Assembly (NCBI GenBank): GCA_022769185.1
Contig: JALEKG010000071.1
Location: forward strand, 1 to 63,527
Origin: Dorea sp.
GTDB taxonomy: Bacteria > Bacillota > Clostridia > Lachnospirales > Lachnospiraceae
Length of the DNA: 63,527 bases
Direction: 5' to 3'
Below the pieces are notes generated by a model. It made no database searches and was not told the origin of the DNA. It saw nothing but the letters and a program-made list of their open reading frames with translations. Below, one piece after another: positions 53,694 to 63,325 of this stretch; the stretch's first letter is position 1; the number at the start of each line of letters is the position of its first letter. The position numbers and the translations under genes are program-made.

Positions 53694-53724
53694 ATCATAG
53701 ACCTTAGAGCCGCTATAATGTCAA
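53694..53724 (-). promoter_or_regulatory. MerR-type promoter with 19-bp spacer and operator dyad
   Basis: On the minus strand TTGACA (53719-53724) and TATGAT (53694-53699) are 19 bp apart. The spacer carries the dyad TATAGCGGCTCTA (53705-53717), with one mismatched pair. An over-long spacer with a central dyad is the hallmark of MerR-controlled promoters. Confidence 0.7.
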
Positions 53725-53850
53725 TAGATTTTTTACGTTTTCCGATGATTTATGTAAGAGAAGAGATAGAATATTTCTTCCTGCTCGATTGCTCCAAGCG
53801 TAATCAAAATAAATCGTTACATTATATTCATTCATAACCTGCAGAGAAAA

Positions 53851-53891
53851 ACAATGCCGGGGTAGGATTTCTTCCTTCTTCCCGGCATTGT
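53851..53891 (-). terminator. Rho-independent terminator of the LysM gene
   Basis: A perfect 11-bp stem (ACAATGCCGGG / CCCGGCATTGT) with a 19-nt loop, followed on the minus strand by TTTTCTC, lies 40 nt after the stop codon. Confidence 0.85.
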
Positions 53892-53930
53892 ATGGGTGAG
53901 TATAATATAATAAGTCTACATTCATCTCCA

Positions 53931-54293
53931 TTATTTTGACTCTGTATCAAAATATGCTACCGTTAGATACTGGCCTTCTTGAATATCATCGGATACTAAG
54001 CCATTGATCTTTTTTATTTCCATAATATAATCTGAAACAGATTCATACTCATCATTCATATATTCCTCTGCGATATTCCACAATGTATCTCCTGAAGTAA
54101 TCTGAATGCTCTTGTAATACTTCTTCTCCGGTGCCACAGAGTAAGAACTGTCGTGTGCATCTACCAGACTAGTCCCGTAAAAAACACTGATTCCCAATAC
54201 CAGAACCAAAGCTGTAACTACCAGCATAATCTTCTTAAGAAATACGTTTCTTCTTCTTTTGCTTGCTGCATGTAATCTGTGTGCATTCATCAT
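53931..54293 (-). CDS. YneA-like LysM protein, SOS-controlled division inhibitor candidate
   Basis: This 120-residue protein has an N-terminal basic segment, one transmembrane helix (about 21-40) and a C-terminal LysM domain (about 62-113, with SGDTLWNIAEEY and EIKKINGL). Size, layout and divergence from lexA match B. subtilis YneA, which delays division during the SOS response. The ATG at 54293 has GAGGAG 7 bases upstream. A consensus promoter covered by LexA boxes drives it. Division inhibition is inferred from synteny. Confidence 0.83.
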   Translation of the reverse strand: MMNAHRLHAASKRRRNVFLKKIMLVVTALVLVLGISVFYGTSLVDAHDSSYSVAPEKKYYKSIQITSGDTLWNIAEEYMNDEYESVSDYIMEIKKINGLVSDDIQEGQYLTVAYFDTESK

Positions 54294-54332
54294 ATTGCCC
54301 TCCTCATTTGATATCATCTATTCTTCCCTCTT

Positions 54333-54446
54333 CGAACAGTTATTCGGAACATGTGTTCGTTTTGCATGTTTGTATTATATAACTAGAACAAATGTTTGTC
54401 AATACTTTTATATGCTTATCGAACATATTTTCTAAACATTTGTTTG
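54333..54446. promoter_or_regulatory. array of five LexA (SOS) boxes
   Basis: Matches to the Gram-positive box CGAACNNNNGTTYG are: 54333-54346 CGAACAGTTATTCG, 54346-54359 GGAACATGTGTTCG, 54385-54398 AGAACAAATGTTTG, 54420-54433 CGAACATATTTTCT (half-site quality) and 54433-54446 TAAACATTTGTTTG. The third lies in the LysM-gene promoter; the last overlaps the lexA -35. Confidence 0.8.
54374..54402 (-). promoter_or_regulatory. consensus sigma-A promoter of the LysM gene
   Basis: Perfect TTGACA (54397-54402) and perfect TATAAT (54374-54379) are 17 bp apart on the minus strand. SOS box 3 fills the spacer, and boxes 1 and 2 lie just downstream, so the strong promoter is expected to be shut by LexA. 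Confidence 0.85.
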
Positions 54447-54472
54447 CGTTTTCCTATATGCTATGTTAAAAT
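54444..54472 (+). promoter_or_regulatory. lexA promoter
   Basis: TTGCGT (54444-54449) and TAAAAT (54467-54472) are 17 bp apart. SOS box 5 overlaps the -35, consistent with autorepression. Confidence 0.5.
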
Positions 54473-54533
54473 AACAGTATTAAAAGGTCTGAATATCATT
54501 ATTATTATAAGACTTATTTATAAGGAGGTTCCT

Positions 54534-55151
54534 ATGGCACAGGGTAAGATTAGTGCAAAACAGCAGGAAATATTAGAATACATAAAAGCTCAGATACTTG
54601 AGAGAGGATTTCCGCCTTCCGTACGTGATATTTGTGAAGCGGTTCACCTAAAATCCACTTCTTCTGTCCATTCTCATCTGGAGACTTTAGAGAAGAATGG
54701 ATATATCCGAAGAGATCCTACAAAGCCTCGTGCAATAGAGATATTAGATGATACTTTTAATTTTAACCGTCGTGAGATGGTGAATGTCCCCATTGTCGGA
54801 CGTGTTGCTGCCGGGGAGCCTTTGCTTGCCGAACAGAACATCGAGAATTATTTTCCAATTCCTATGGATTATATGCCGAATAACCAGACTTTCATGCTGA
54901 AAGTAAGAGGAGACAGTATGATTAATGTTGGGATCTTTGATGGTGATATGGTCCTGGTTGAGCAGACACCGACTGCACGCAACGGCGAAATCGTGGTTGC
55001 CCTTGTTGAGGATGGTGCAACGGTAAAGAGATTCTTTAAAGAAGAAGGGATCTACCGATTACAGCCGGAGAATGATGCGCTGGATCCGATCATCGTTTCA
55101 GACGTACAGATCATGGGAAAAGTAATCGGCGTATTCCGGTTCCTTCGTTAA
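54534..55151 (+). CDS. lexA: SOS repressor LexA
   Basis: This is a 205-residue LexA. The N-terminal winged helix (about 1-70) contains FPPSVRDICEAVHLKSTSSVHSHL; the cleavage site is Ala93-Gly94 (VAAGEP), and the self-cleaving serine peptidase dyad is Ser128 (GDSM) and Lys165 (TVKRFF). It represses DNA-damage genes until RecA-stimulated cleavage. The ATG at 54534 follows AAGGAGG by about 5 bases; the longer reading would run through its own promoter. Confidence 0.97.
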   Translation: MAQGKISAKQQEILEYIKAQILERGFPPSVRDICEAVHLKSTSSVHSHLETLEKNGYIRRDPTKPRAIEILDDTFNFNRREMVNVPIVGRVAAGEPLLAEQNIENYFPIPMDYMPNNQTFMLKVRGDSMINVGIFDGDMVLVEQTPTARNGEIVVALVEDGATVKRFFKEEGIYRLQPENDALDPIIVSDVQIMGKVIGVFRFLR

Positions 55152-55311
55152 TGGATCACTTCTATGAAGAGCAGGATTCTATTCTATCATTCTATATAAT
55201 GCTTGATTTCAAAAAGAGCGGAGACTGTATCCTCTGTTTCCGCTCCCATATTCTTATATATTTCCTGGATTACTTTTTCGCAAGTTCTTTTCACTGTCTA
55301 AGAGGAGAACA

Positions 55312-56337
55312 TCATCTCTTATCTGATACAATAGGGAAGAATATATTCATTTCGAATCCTTCTCCCCATTTTGATGCTGCATCCAGTGTAAGATTCAGAT
55401 CATCCGCAATTTCTTTTGCAAGATACAATCCCATCCCTGTTGCTTTTTTCCGGCTGTCTCCCGTATCTCCGGTGAATCCTTTTTCAAATAGATAAGGCAA
55501 ATCACACTTTCGTACTCCAATTCCATTATCTTTGATCTTCAGAAGATACTGTGTCTCTGTTTGATCTGCCAGAATCAGTAACCGCGGAGATTCTTCCATA
55601 CTGCAATATTTAATGGAATTACTGATGATCTGACTGATCAGAAAGAGAATTCCTCGACGGTCCGTATATACATTGTAATCTGGAATCTCAAGACAGATCT
55701 GAAATTCCTTTTCTTCAAACAGCGGTTGATAATCATAGATTACTTCTTCCACACTGTCCCGCAGAGAAACCGGTTCGAAGAGATAATCTTTTCTGTCTCC
55801 TTTTAATCTGGCATAATACAGTATCTGATTGATCGATTCCTGCATACTGTTTCGGACATAATCCAGTTTATATCCAATATTCTCCGGAAGTTCTTTTCTT
55901 CGGTTATCCAGAAGAAATGTAAGCAGCGATATTGGTGTCTTGATCTCATGTGCCCATGTTTCAATATATTCTTCGTAATCATCCACCTGGATCTTCAATC
56001 GGTCCAGACTCTCCTGCTTGTTGCGCAGGGTCTGCCCGAGTAGAAGAATCATCTCTTTTTCCGCATCACTGGATACCCGAAGAAGCTCTGTCTCATGATA
56101 GGAATCCGGATTGCTGAGATAATTCAGGAATGCTTTTTCTTTCTTCATATCTCTGTAACTGACTGTGCCCAGAACAACCGCATAGATTAAAAGTGTTACT
56201 AATATCATCACCAGTGTCATTGCGTGAAATGCCTGTATATCAGCGATCCAGAGCATGAATGCAGCGAATCCGTCAATACATGCCAGGACCATCAGCCATG
56301 GCAGATACCGTTTCCATCGTTTTAAATTACATTTCAT
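55312..56337 (-). CDS. Bce-type intramembrane-sensing histidine kinase
   Basis: This 341-residue kinase has two transmembrane helices (about 12-30 and 38-58) with almost no extracellular loop, typical of BceS/GraS kinases that sense through the partner permease. His130 (WAHEIKTP) is the phosphorylation site, and GIGVRKCDLPYLFEKGFTG and GMGLYLAKEI form the ATP-binding region. The ATG at 56337 has AAGGAG 6 bases upstream and overlaps the regulator gene by 11 bp. Confidence 0.92.
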   Translation of the reverse strand: MKCNLKRWKRYLPWLMVLACIDGFAAFMLWIADIQAFHAMTLVMILVTLLIYAVVLGTVSYRDMKKEKAFLNYLSNPDSYHETELLRVSSDAEKEMILLLGQTLRNKQESLDRLKIQVDDYEEYIETWAHEIKTPISLLTFLLDNRRKELPENIGYKLDYVRNSMQESINQILYYARLKGDRKDYLFEPVSLRDSVEEVIYDYQPLFEEKEFQICLEIPDYNVYTDRRGILFLISQIISNSIKYCSMEESPRLLILADQTETQYLLKIKDNGIGVRKCDLPYLFEKGFTGDTGDSRKKATGMGLYLAKEIADDLNLTLDAASKWGEGFEMNIFFPIVSDKR

Positions 56338-57013
56338 CCGTTTCTCCTTCCATGGTAAGACGGTAACCAACCCCTCGCACAGGCTGCAGCTTCTGCCTCA
56401 TTCCCAGATTTGCCATTGTCTTTTTTAATCTGGTCAGATTCACCTGCAGAGCATTTTCATCAATATATTCCGTTGTATCCCAGAGCGCAATGCACAGCTC
56501 TTCTTTCGTTACCGTCTCCTCTTTGCTGCTTAAAAATGCTTCCAGTAATTTTCCCTGATTTTTCGGAAGAATGACTGACTGATTATGAATATACAATGTG
56601 TAGGTCTGTCTGTCCAGCAGAAAATCTGCTCCCTCCAGCAGATTGGCTCTTCCTTCATAGCGCTTTAGGACATTTCCTACACGGGCAAGCAACCGTTCTT
56701 TTCTGCAGGGCTTAGTCAGGAACTCATCTGCGCCAAGATTAAGCGCATGAAGTTCATCCCGCATCTGGTCACGGGAAGTTAACACTAGAACAGGGACTGC
56801 AGATTTTTGTTTGATCTCCCTGCAGATCTGGAATCCACTGATATTTGGAAGATTCAGATCCAGTATGACCAGATCCATTGAATCACTTAGAAGCTGTTCT
56901 GAGACATTTTCAAAGCACTGTATCAGACAAACTGTATAACCTGCTTTTTGTAAGATTTCTTTTAATTCTTCCTGCATAAATTTATCATCTTCTACAACTG
57001 CAATCTGCTTCAT
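56327..57013 (-). CDS. OmpR-type response regulator of the Bce module
   Basis: This 228-residue response regulator has a receiver domain (acidic pocket Glu8-Asp9-Asp10, phospho-acceptor Asp52, and TKP with the conserved Lys) and a C-terminal winged helix (about 130-222, LQVNLTRLKKTMANLG). It is paired with the downstream kinase by overlap and probably activates the ABC transporter genes upstream in the cluster. Confidence 0.93.
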   Translation of the reverse strand: MKQIAVVEDDKFMQEELKEILQKAGYTVCLIQCFENVSEQLLSDSMDLVILDLNLPNISGFQICREIKQKSAVPVLVLTSRDQMRDELHALNLGADEFLTKPCRKERLLARVGNVLKRYEGRANLLEGADFLLDRQTYTLYIHNQSVILPKNQGKLLEAFLSSKEETVTKEELCIALWDTTEYIDENALQVNLTRLKKTMANLGMRQKLQPVRGVGYRLTMEGETDEM

Positions 57014-57059
57014 AGACTTCCTACACTCCTACATCATTTTCCGTTACTTTTTATCAGAT

Positions 57060-59123
57060 CTACTCTTCCCGTTCCGGTACCATAAGTGATAAAAGATACC
57101 GATTGCTGGATGTTTTCACTGCAATTATATAGATATATTCTATCACACCCAGAAGCAGAATCATAGACATAGAAACCAGCATCAGAGTATTCATATTTTC
57201 TTTCGCACTTGAAGATACAATTCCTGTGAATAAAGAACGTACACCGAAGAAACTACTGATCAGTGCAACCACCGTTGGAATTCCGAAAAACCACTGGATC
57301 TGCCTTTTTGCAGACTGACACAAATCTTCATACGTTGCACCGAGTCTGATCAGTGTTTTGTATCGTCTGCCTGTTTTTTGCTGCCCAATCAGAAATTGTA
57401 CACCGATTACCGTATTGGCAATGATCAGGAATATGATTGCCAGATATATGGTGATGTAGCTAGCTGCAACTGTGTAAAACAGCTGTCTGCCAATATTCTG
57501 CAGATAACTTTCATAAGAAAGTCCGGTCTCATCCAGTTTATGGTTCGTATCAGAAATTGCTGTTAACAGACTCTTTCCGGATGTTTCATTCTGATTCAGA
57601 ATTCCATCTACGTATATCTCATAATCTCCCTGTGTCAGTTCTTCAAATACGTCATCCGGAAGGATCAATGCAAAGGAAAGAGTGATAGAACGGTCTGTCA
57701 CAAGACTGACTGTCTGGACATGTCCCTTCAGGTGATAGTCTTCTTCTGCAATCTGTACTTCAGGCGATTTGTCCAGAATTCCATTCAAAATTCCAGAAAT
57801 CTCTGGAGAGATGTAATCCGGATCTATATAGACACTCGCTTCTTTTTCCGACAGATTCAATGTCTCCTTCCCGGCCGCCTCCAATAACTGATTATACCCT
57901 GAGAGGGCAATCACATGAGGATATGTCGCATCGCTCAGATTATTTAATAACACATCTTTTTCATCTGATTCTGGCTGATCTTCCAGCCAGTTCATGACCT
58001 CTTCCATCTGAAATGCATGATCATAATCCTCTATTGTCCGGATGTAGCCAATCTTCATATCGAATAATTTGGAAAATAGATTTTCCATGTGATAGACTGA
58101 CAGAGTGGATCTGACCGCCTTTGCATTCTTAGAATCTCCGGAAAAGGTATAGTCAAGAACATGTGCTTCCCGTGTCCCATTTATTCTGGCAATTGCTACA
58201 CCAGAGCCAAAACAGCACAGTGCCGCCAGAATCAAAAGTGAACTCACTGCAAGTGTTGTCGAACGCCGGATCACATTCTCCTGAAGCTGACGGAAGGTAA
58301 ATATACGAAGACCTTTGCCGGAAGAACTGCGCTCTGCCAGAATCCCCATGACTACCCGAAGTCCATAGAAGAACAGAATCGTTCCAAGCAGACCACTGAC
58401 CAATGTAATTCCCATCCAGCTGATCTTGCGCCATGCAAGTCCACGGATTGCCAGGCCATATGCAACGATCAGGCATATCAGTCCCAGAATCAGAGTCATC
58501 ACATACAGGCCTTTCGGCAGTGACTTCTTCATCTCTTCAGGCATCTCAACAAGCAGATCTCCGATCTCCTGTCTTGCGATTCTTCCGCTTAATATCAGAA
58601 ATGCAAGACATTTGATCACCAGGAAACCAACAATGGTCCATAGAACTGCATGGAGGGAAAAGGAAAAATGATGGCCGATGATTCCAAGTCCTACAAGCTT
58701 TGCCGTAACCAGGCTGGTCATCTCCGATATCAATACAGCAACCGGAAGTCCTGTGCAGAGGGCAAAGATGCTACTGTAGAGGTCTTCCGCAAGAAGCAAG
58801 AAGAATAATTTCGATCTGCTCATTCCCATCATCAGATATACCCCAAATTCATGTTTTCTTCTCTCCAGCTGATATTTACTTGCAAAATAAATCAGAAAAA
58901 ACAAGATAAAAAGAGTCGCTCCATATAACAGGGGAATCATCAGCAAAAGGCGGTCTACTGCATCGCTTTCCATCTGTGCGAGAAAAATCATAACATCCTG
59001 TTCAGACAATGACAGAATGATATAAAATGCAATGATCGTAACCAGAAGAGATGCAAAGAATAACCCATTTTCTTTCCTGCTTCTTTTACTATTACGAGAA
59101 ACTAACTCAAAGAACATTTGCAC
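57060..59123 (-). CDS. BceB-type ABC transporter permease (FtsX domains)
   Basis: This 687-residue permease has ten predicted transmembrane segments with a large extracellular domain (about 330-530) between helices 7 and 8, the BceB layout. N-terminal SRNSKRSRKENGLFFASLL and YQLERRKHEFGVYLMMGMSRSKLF are typical. Such permeases both give resistance to lipid II-cycle peptide antibiotics and sense drug flux for the kinase. It overlaps the ATPase gene by 17 bp. The drug specificity is unknown. Confidence 0.92.
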   Translation of the reverse strand: MQMFFELVSRNSKRSRKENGLFFASLLVTIIAFYIILSLSEQDVMIFLAQMESDAVDRLLLMIPLLYGATLFILFFLIYFASKYQLERRKHEFGVYLMMGMSRSKLFFLLLAEDLYSSIFALCTGLPVAVLISEMTSLVTAKLVGLGIIGHHFSFSLHAVLWTIVGFLVIKCLAFLILSGRIARQEIGDLLVEMPEEMKKSLPKGLYVMTLILGLICLIVAYGLAIRGLAWRKISWMGITLVSGLLGTILFFYGLRVVMGILAERSSSGKGLRIFTFRQLQENVIRRSTTLAVSSLLILAALCCFGSGVAIARINGTREAHVLDYTFSGDSKNAKAVRSTLSVYHMENLFSKLFDMKIGYIRTIEDYDHAFQMEEVMNWLEDQPESDEKDVLLNNLSDATYPHVIALSGYNQLLEAAGKETLNLSEKEASVYIDPDYISPEISGILNGILDKSPEVQIAEEDYHLKGHVQTVSLVTDRSITLSFALILPDDVFEELTQGDYEIYVDGILNQNETSGKSLLTAISDTNHKLDETGLSYESYLQNIGRQLFYTVAASYITIYLAIIFLIIANTVIGVQFLIGQQKTGRRYKTLIRLGATYEDLCQSAKRQIQWFFGIPTVVALISSFFGVRSLFTGIVSSSAKENMNTLMLVSMSMILLLGVIEYIYIIAVKTSSNRYLLSLMVPEREE

Positions 59124-59880
59124 TTCCCCCTCCCAGCTGTGCCATCACTTTCAGAATCCGCTCGTAGAATTCCTGTTTTGTCTCTTCTGGAATCTTCCTG
59201 CGAAGTTCATGAAAGATTAATCCATCCTGTATAAATAGGATACGTTTACAGTAGCTTGCTGCATTCGAATCATGCGTCACCATCAGGATGGTAGACTTCT
59301 GAGTCTCATTTAGCCCGGATAATTTTTCCATCAGCATGCGGGCATTTTTCGAATCCAGAGCTCCCGTCGGTTCGTCCGCCAGTATGATACCGGGCTTCAG
59401 GATCAATGCCCTGGCTGCTGCTGTTCTCTGCTTTTCTCCTCCGGATAACTGTGCCGGAAATTTATCCAGTACATCCGTGATCTCCAGATAAGATGCCAAC
59501 TGTTCCAGACGTTTCTGGCTTTCTTGATCCGAAAGATTATGAAGGGACATCGGAAGAAGAATATTTTCTCGTGCAGTCAGATTGTCCAGAAGTTCAAAGT
59601 TCTGAAATAAATAGCCGATCTTTCTGCCGCGGTACTCTGACAGATCCGCTCCTTTCAGCGATCGGACATCCTTTCCCTGCATCATGATCTTGCCTTCCGT
59701 CGGTTGGATTACAGTTGCAATACAATTCAGAAGCGTTGATTTTCCAGAGCCACTGCTTCCCATGATCCCGATAAATTCTCCCGGCATTACCTGAAACGAT
59801 ATGCCGTTCAGAGCCTTCGTCTGATTTCCTGCCTTGCCATAATATTTGCGTAATGATTGGATTTCAAGAATATGTTCCAT
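59107..59880 (-). CDS. BceA-type ABC transporter ATPase
   Basis: This 257-residue ABC ATPase has Walker A GSSGSGKST (41-49), the Q-loop, signature LSGGEKQR, Walker B IILADEPTGALDS and the switch His in VTHDS. It powers the adjacent BceB-type permease for target protection against peptide antibiotics such as bacitracin-like drugs. It is the first gene of the ATPase-permease-regulator-kinase order. An AGGAGGTG site precedes the ATG. No clear regulator-binding repeat was recognised upstream. Confidence 0.94.
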   Translation of the reverse strand: MEHILEIQSLRKYYGKAGNQTKALNGISFQVMPGEFIGIMGSSGSGKSTLLNCIATVIQPTEGKIMMQGKDVRSLKGADLSEYRGRKIGYLFQNFELLDNLTARENILLPMSLHNLSDQESQKRLEQLASYLEITDVLDKFPAQLSGGEKQRTAAARALILKPGIILADEPTGALDSKNARMLMEKLSGLNETQKSTILMVTHDSNAASYCKRILFIQDGLIFHELRRKIPEETKQEFYERILKVMAQLGGGSANVL

Positions 59881-59981
59881 CTGCGCACCTCCTTAACTTT
59901 CTATCATGATCATATCATGCCATTCTCTGAAAAAACACTTACACTGACTGAAAGGTTTTGCTTATCAGATACTCATTACAG

Positions 59982-60004
59982 AAAAAGGACTGCCGAAGCA
60001 GTCC
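59982..60004 (-). terminator. Rho-independent terminator after rsfS
   Basis: On the minus strand GGACTGC-TTCG-GCAGTCC, a 7-bp stem with a stable UUCG tetraloop, is followed by five T. It begins 10 nt after the rsfS stop and ends the obgE-to-rsfS unit. Confidence 0.9.
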
Positions 60005-60013
60005 CATCCATTT

Positions 60014-60367
60014 TTATAAATCATTGATCTGATCAATTCTTCTTCCGTCATTCCAGATTCGTTCCAGATTGTAGAATTCCCGGTTCTCACTGTCAAATAC
60101 ATGCACAATGATATCCCCGTAGTCCATCAGTACCCATGCTCCGCCATTCTGGCCTTCGCATTGTTTCTGATGATATCCTGCCTGATACATCTTCTCTTCT
60201 ACATTATCTACCAGTGCTCTGACCTGGCTGTCACTGGTTCCATCTGCAATGACAAAATAATCTGCAATAATGGATACATTTGAGATATCTATGATGCAGA
60301 CATTTTCTCCTTTTTTATCCTCCAGTGCCTCAAATGCGACACGTACCATTTCTTTTGCCTGATCCAT
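60014..60367 (-). CDS. rsfS: ribosome silencing factor RsfS
   Basis: This 117-residue protein has the family core VCIIDISNVSIIADYFVIADGTSDSQVRAL and GGAWVLMDYGDIIVHVFD. It binds ribosomal protein L14 and blocks subunit joining under starvation. It follows yqeK by 1 bp, in the standard nadD-yqeK-rsfS order, and is closed by a terminator. Confidence 0.97.
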   Translation of the reverse strand: MDQAKEMVRVAFEALEDKKGENVCIIDISNVSIIADYFVIADGTSDSQVRALVDNVEEKMYQAGYHQKQCEGQNGGAWVLMDYGDIIVHVFDSENREFYNLERIWNDGRRIDQINDL

Positions 60368-60368
60368 A

Positions 60369-60959
60369 TTAATCCTCCCTGCCTAATTCTTCTTTATAAT
60401 ATTCATACGTTTTTTGTGTCATCGGATCCACAGAGATCTTCCGGCTGTTCAAATATACCAGCGAATCCTTCAGAATCCGGTAAAGGCATGCGTCGATATC
60501 AGTAAATGCAAGCTTACGGACCTCTGCCATATTGGGCAGTTCCTTTCTCCCCGGTTCAATATAATCTGCAATATACACAATTTTTTCCAGAAGAGACATT
60601 CCTGGTCTACCGGTTGTATGGCTGGCTATCGCATCCAGAATCTCCTGTTCTTTAATATGATATTTCTCTTTTGCAAGGAATGCTCCCAGTTTCGCATGAA
60701 GAAGACTTGGATTCTTTCGCTCTACCTCTGATACACCCAGATGCTGTTTTTCACATAACTGGATCTTTTTCTCTCCCGGAATACATTTTGCACAGTCATG
60801 AAGAAGTCCTGCCAAAAGTGCCTGTTCCTGGTCTGCGTCAAATCGCATTGCCATGGCTGCAGATGTATACATCACTCCCATTGTATGCTGAAACCGGTCT
60901 TCATCCAGTTCTTTTTCCAATTTTCCAAGTATCTTTCTAATCTTGTCGTCCATTTTCAT
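60369..60959 (-). CDS. yqeK: YqeK, HD-domain Ap4A hydrolase
   Basis: This 196-residue HD phosphohydrolase has His25 (FQHTMGV), the His54-Asp55 pair (LLHDCAK) and IADYIEPGRK. Bacterial YqeK enzymes cleave diadenosine tetraphosphate symmetrically to ADP. It lies between nadD (7 bp upstream) and rsfS. Confidence 0.95.
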   Translation of the reverse strand: MKMDDKIRKILGKLEKELDEDRFQHTMGVMYTSAAMAMRFDADQEQALLAGLLHDCAKCIPGEKKIQLCEKQHLGVSEVERKNPSLLHAKLGAFLAKEKYHIKEQEILDAIASHTTGRPGMSLLEKIVYIADYIEPGRKELPNMAEVRKLAFTDIDACLYRILKDSLVYLNSRKISVDPMTQKTYEYYKEELGRED

Positions 60960-60966
60960 TCCTCTT

Positions 60967-61572
60967 TTACTGATATAAGTGATGTCTGGTAATATATACT
61001 GCCACGTCTTTCGGAACGTATGGGGCGATATTCTTACCTTCTTTTACCATCATACGGAGTTCGTGAGATGACACTTTTATAAGCGGTGTTACAAAAAGCC
61101 GGATACGGGCATCATATTTTTCTGTCAGATATCTGATACGGGCATTCATTTCTTCTTTCGTATTTACTTCATCCCTGTAGGTCGCAAGAATCGTACATGT
61201 TGGAAACAATCTTTCCGGGTGTCGCCACGTTTCAATTGCAAACAGGGAATCTGCGCCGATAATAAAGTAAAACTCATCCTCAGGATATCGTTTTTTCAAA
61301 TACTCCATGGTACTGTAAGAGCAGGAAACTTCTGTACGTCTTGCTTCATACAATTCCAGCCGGAATTCCGGATATGGAGCTATCGCAAGCTCTGTCATCC
61401 GGATCCTGTCCTCCACATCTGATTCTATGGAAGAGCTCTTTTTGTGCGGTGGATTTCCGTTCGGCATGAACCACACCTGGTCCAGACCGGCTGCTTCATA
61501 CGCTGCATGTCCCAGCATCAAATGTCCATTATGGATCGGATTAAAGGTTCCACCCATTATTCCTATTTTCAT
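60967..61572 (-). CDS. nadD: nicotinate-nucleotide adenylyltransferase NadD
   Basis: This 201-residue nucleotidyltransferase has GGTFNPIHNGH (7-17) with the adenylyltransferase HxGH, a central FIIGADSLFAIETWRHPERL and the C-terminal ISxT-like VSSHELR. It makes deamido-NAD from nicotinate mononucleotide and ATP. It follows yhbY by 21 bp. Confidence 0.97.
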   Translation of the reverse strand: MKIGIMGGTFNPIHNGHLMLGHAAYEAAGLDQVWFMPNGNPPHKKSSSIESDVEDRIRMTELAIAPYPEFRLELYEARRTEVSCSYSTMEYLKKRYPEDEFYFIIGADSLFAIETWRHPERLFPTCTILATYRDEVNTKEEMNARIRYLTEKYDARIRLFVTPLIKVSSHELRMMVKEGKNIAPYVPKDVAVYITRHHLYQ

Positions 61573-61593
61573 ATCACTACTCCATATCTGACC

Positions 61594-61884
61594 CTACGGC
61601 AGTACAATCTTTTTATTCTTATCTTTTCCTTCTTTATATAATACAATCTTCTTACCGATGACCTGAACAACCTGTGAACGGGTACGTTCTGCGATTACTT
61701 CCGCAAGTTCTCGCGGATCATCTGCACAGTTTTTCAGAACACTGATCTTGATCAGCTCTCTGGCATCCAGTGCTTCCTGAATTGCTCCTGTAAGCTCCGG
61801 CGTCATGCTGTTCTTCCCAATCTGGAAGATTGGCTCCATGGTCATTGCAAGGCTTTTCAAATATGCTCTCTGCTTTGTCGTCAT
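61594..61884 (-). CDS. yhbY: YhbY-type CRM-domain RNA-binding protein
   Basis: This 96-residue protein is one CRM domain: MTTKQRAYLKSLAMTMEPIFQIGKN at the start, LIKISVLKNC in the middle and QVIGKKIVLYKEG near the end (GxxG-type loop). It associates with pre-50S ribosomal subunits. It lies between obgE and nadD. Confidence 0.95.
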   Translation of the reverse strand: MTTKQRAYLKSLAMTMEPIFQIGKNSMTPELTGAIQEALDARELIKISVLKNCADDPRELAEVIAERTRSQVVQVIGKKIVLYKEGKDKNKKIVLP

Positions 61885-61925
61885 CTTTCTTTATTCTCCT
61901 ACTTTATTTACAGTTCACACTGTAC

Positions 61926-63251
<1,326 letters not shown>

Positions 63252-63265
63252 TTACAATCTGAAAA

Positions 63266-63315
63266 AAAGAGCGCTGCAAAATAACTGTAAAAGAAGTTAA
63301 CTGCAACGCTCTTTT
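63266..63315 (-). terminator. terminator/attenuator between rpmA and obgE
   Basis: A 14-bp stem with one mismatch (TGCAACGCTCTTTT pairing with AAAAGAGCGCTGCA on the plus strand) encloses a 22-nt loop and ends in seven T on the minus strand. It lies 10 nt after the rpmA stop, so read-through would set obgE expression unless obgE has its own promoter. Confidence 0.75.
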
Positions 63316-63325
63316 CAACTCATAA

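Noticed and set aside
53713-53931. 72-codon minus-strand ORF after the LysM gene
   Set aside because: It runs through a strong Rho-independent terminator and into the MerR promoter; no family resemblance.
55151-55495. 114-codon plus-strand ORF after lexA
   Set aside because: Its second half is antisense to the end of the histidine kinase gene; no ribosome site. The 160-bp gap contains only a GAGCGGA/TCCGCTC hairpin without a T-run, a weak lexA terminator at best.
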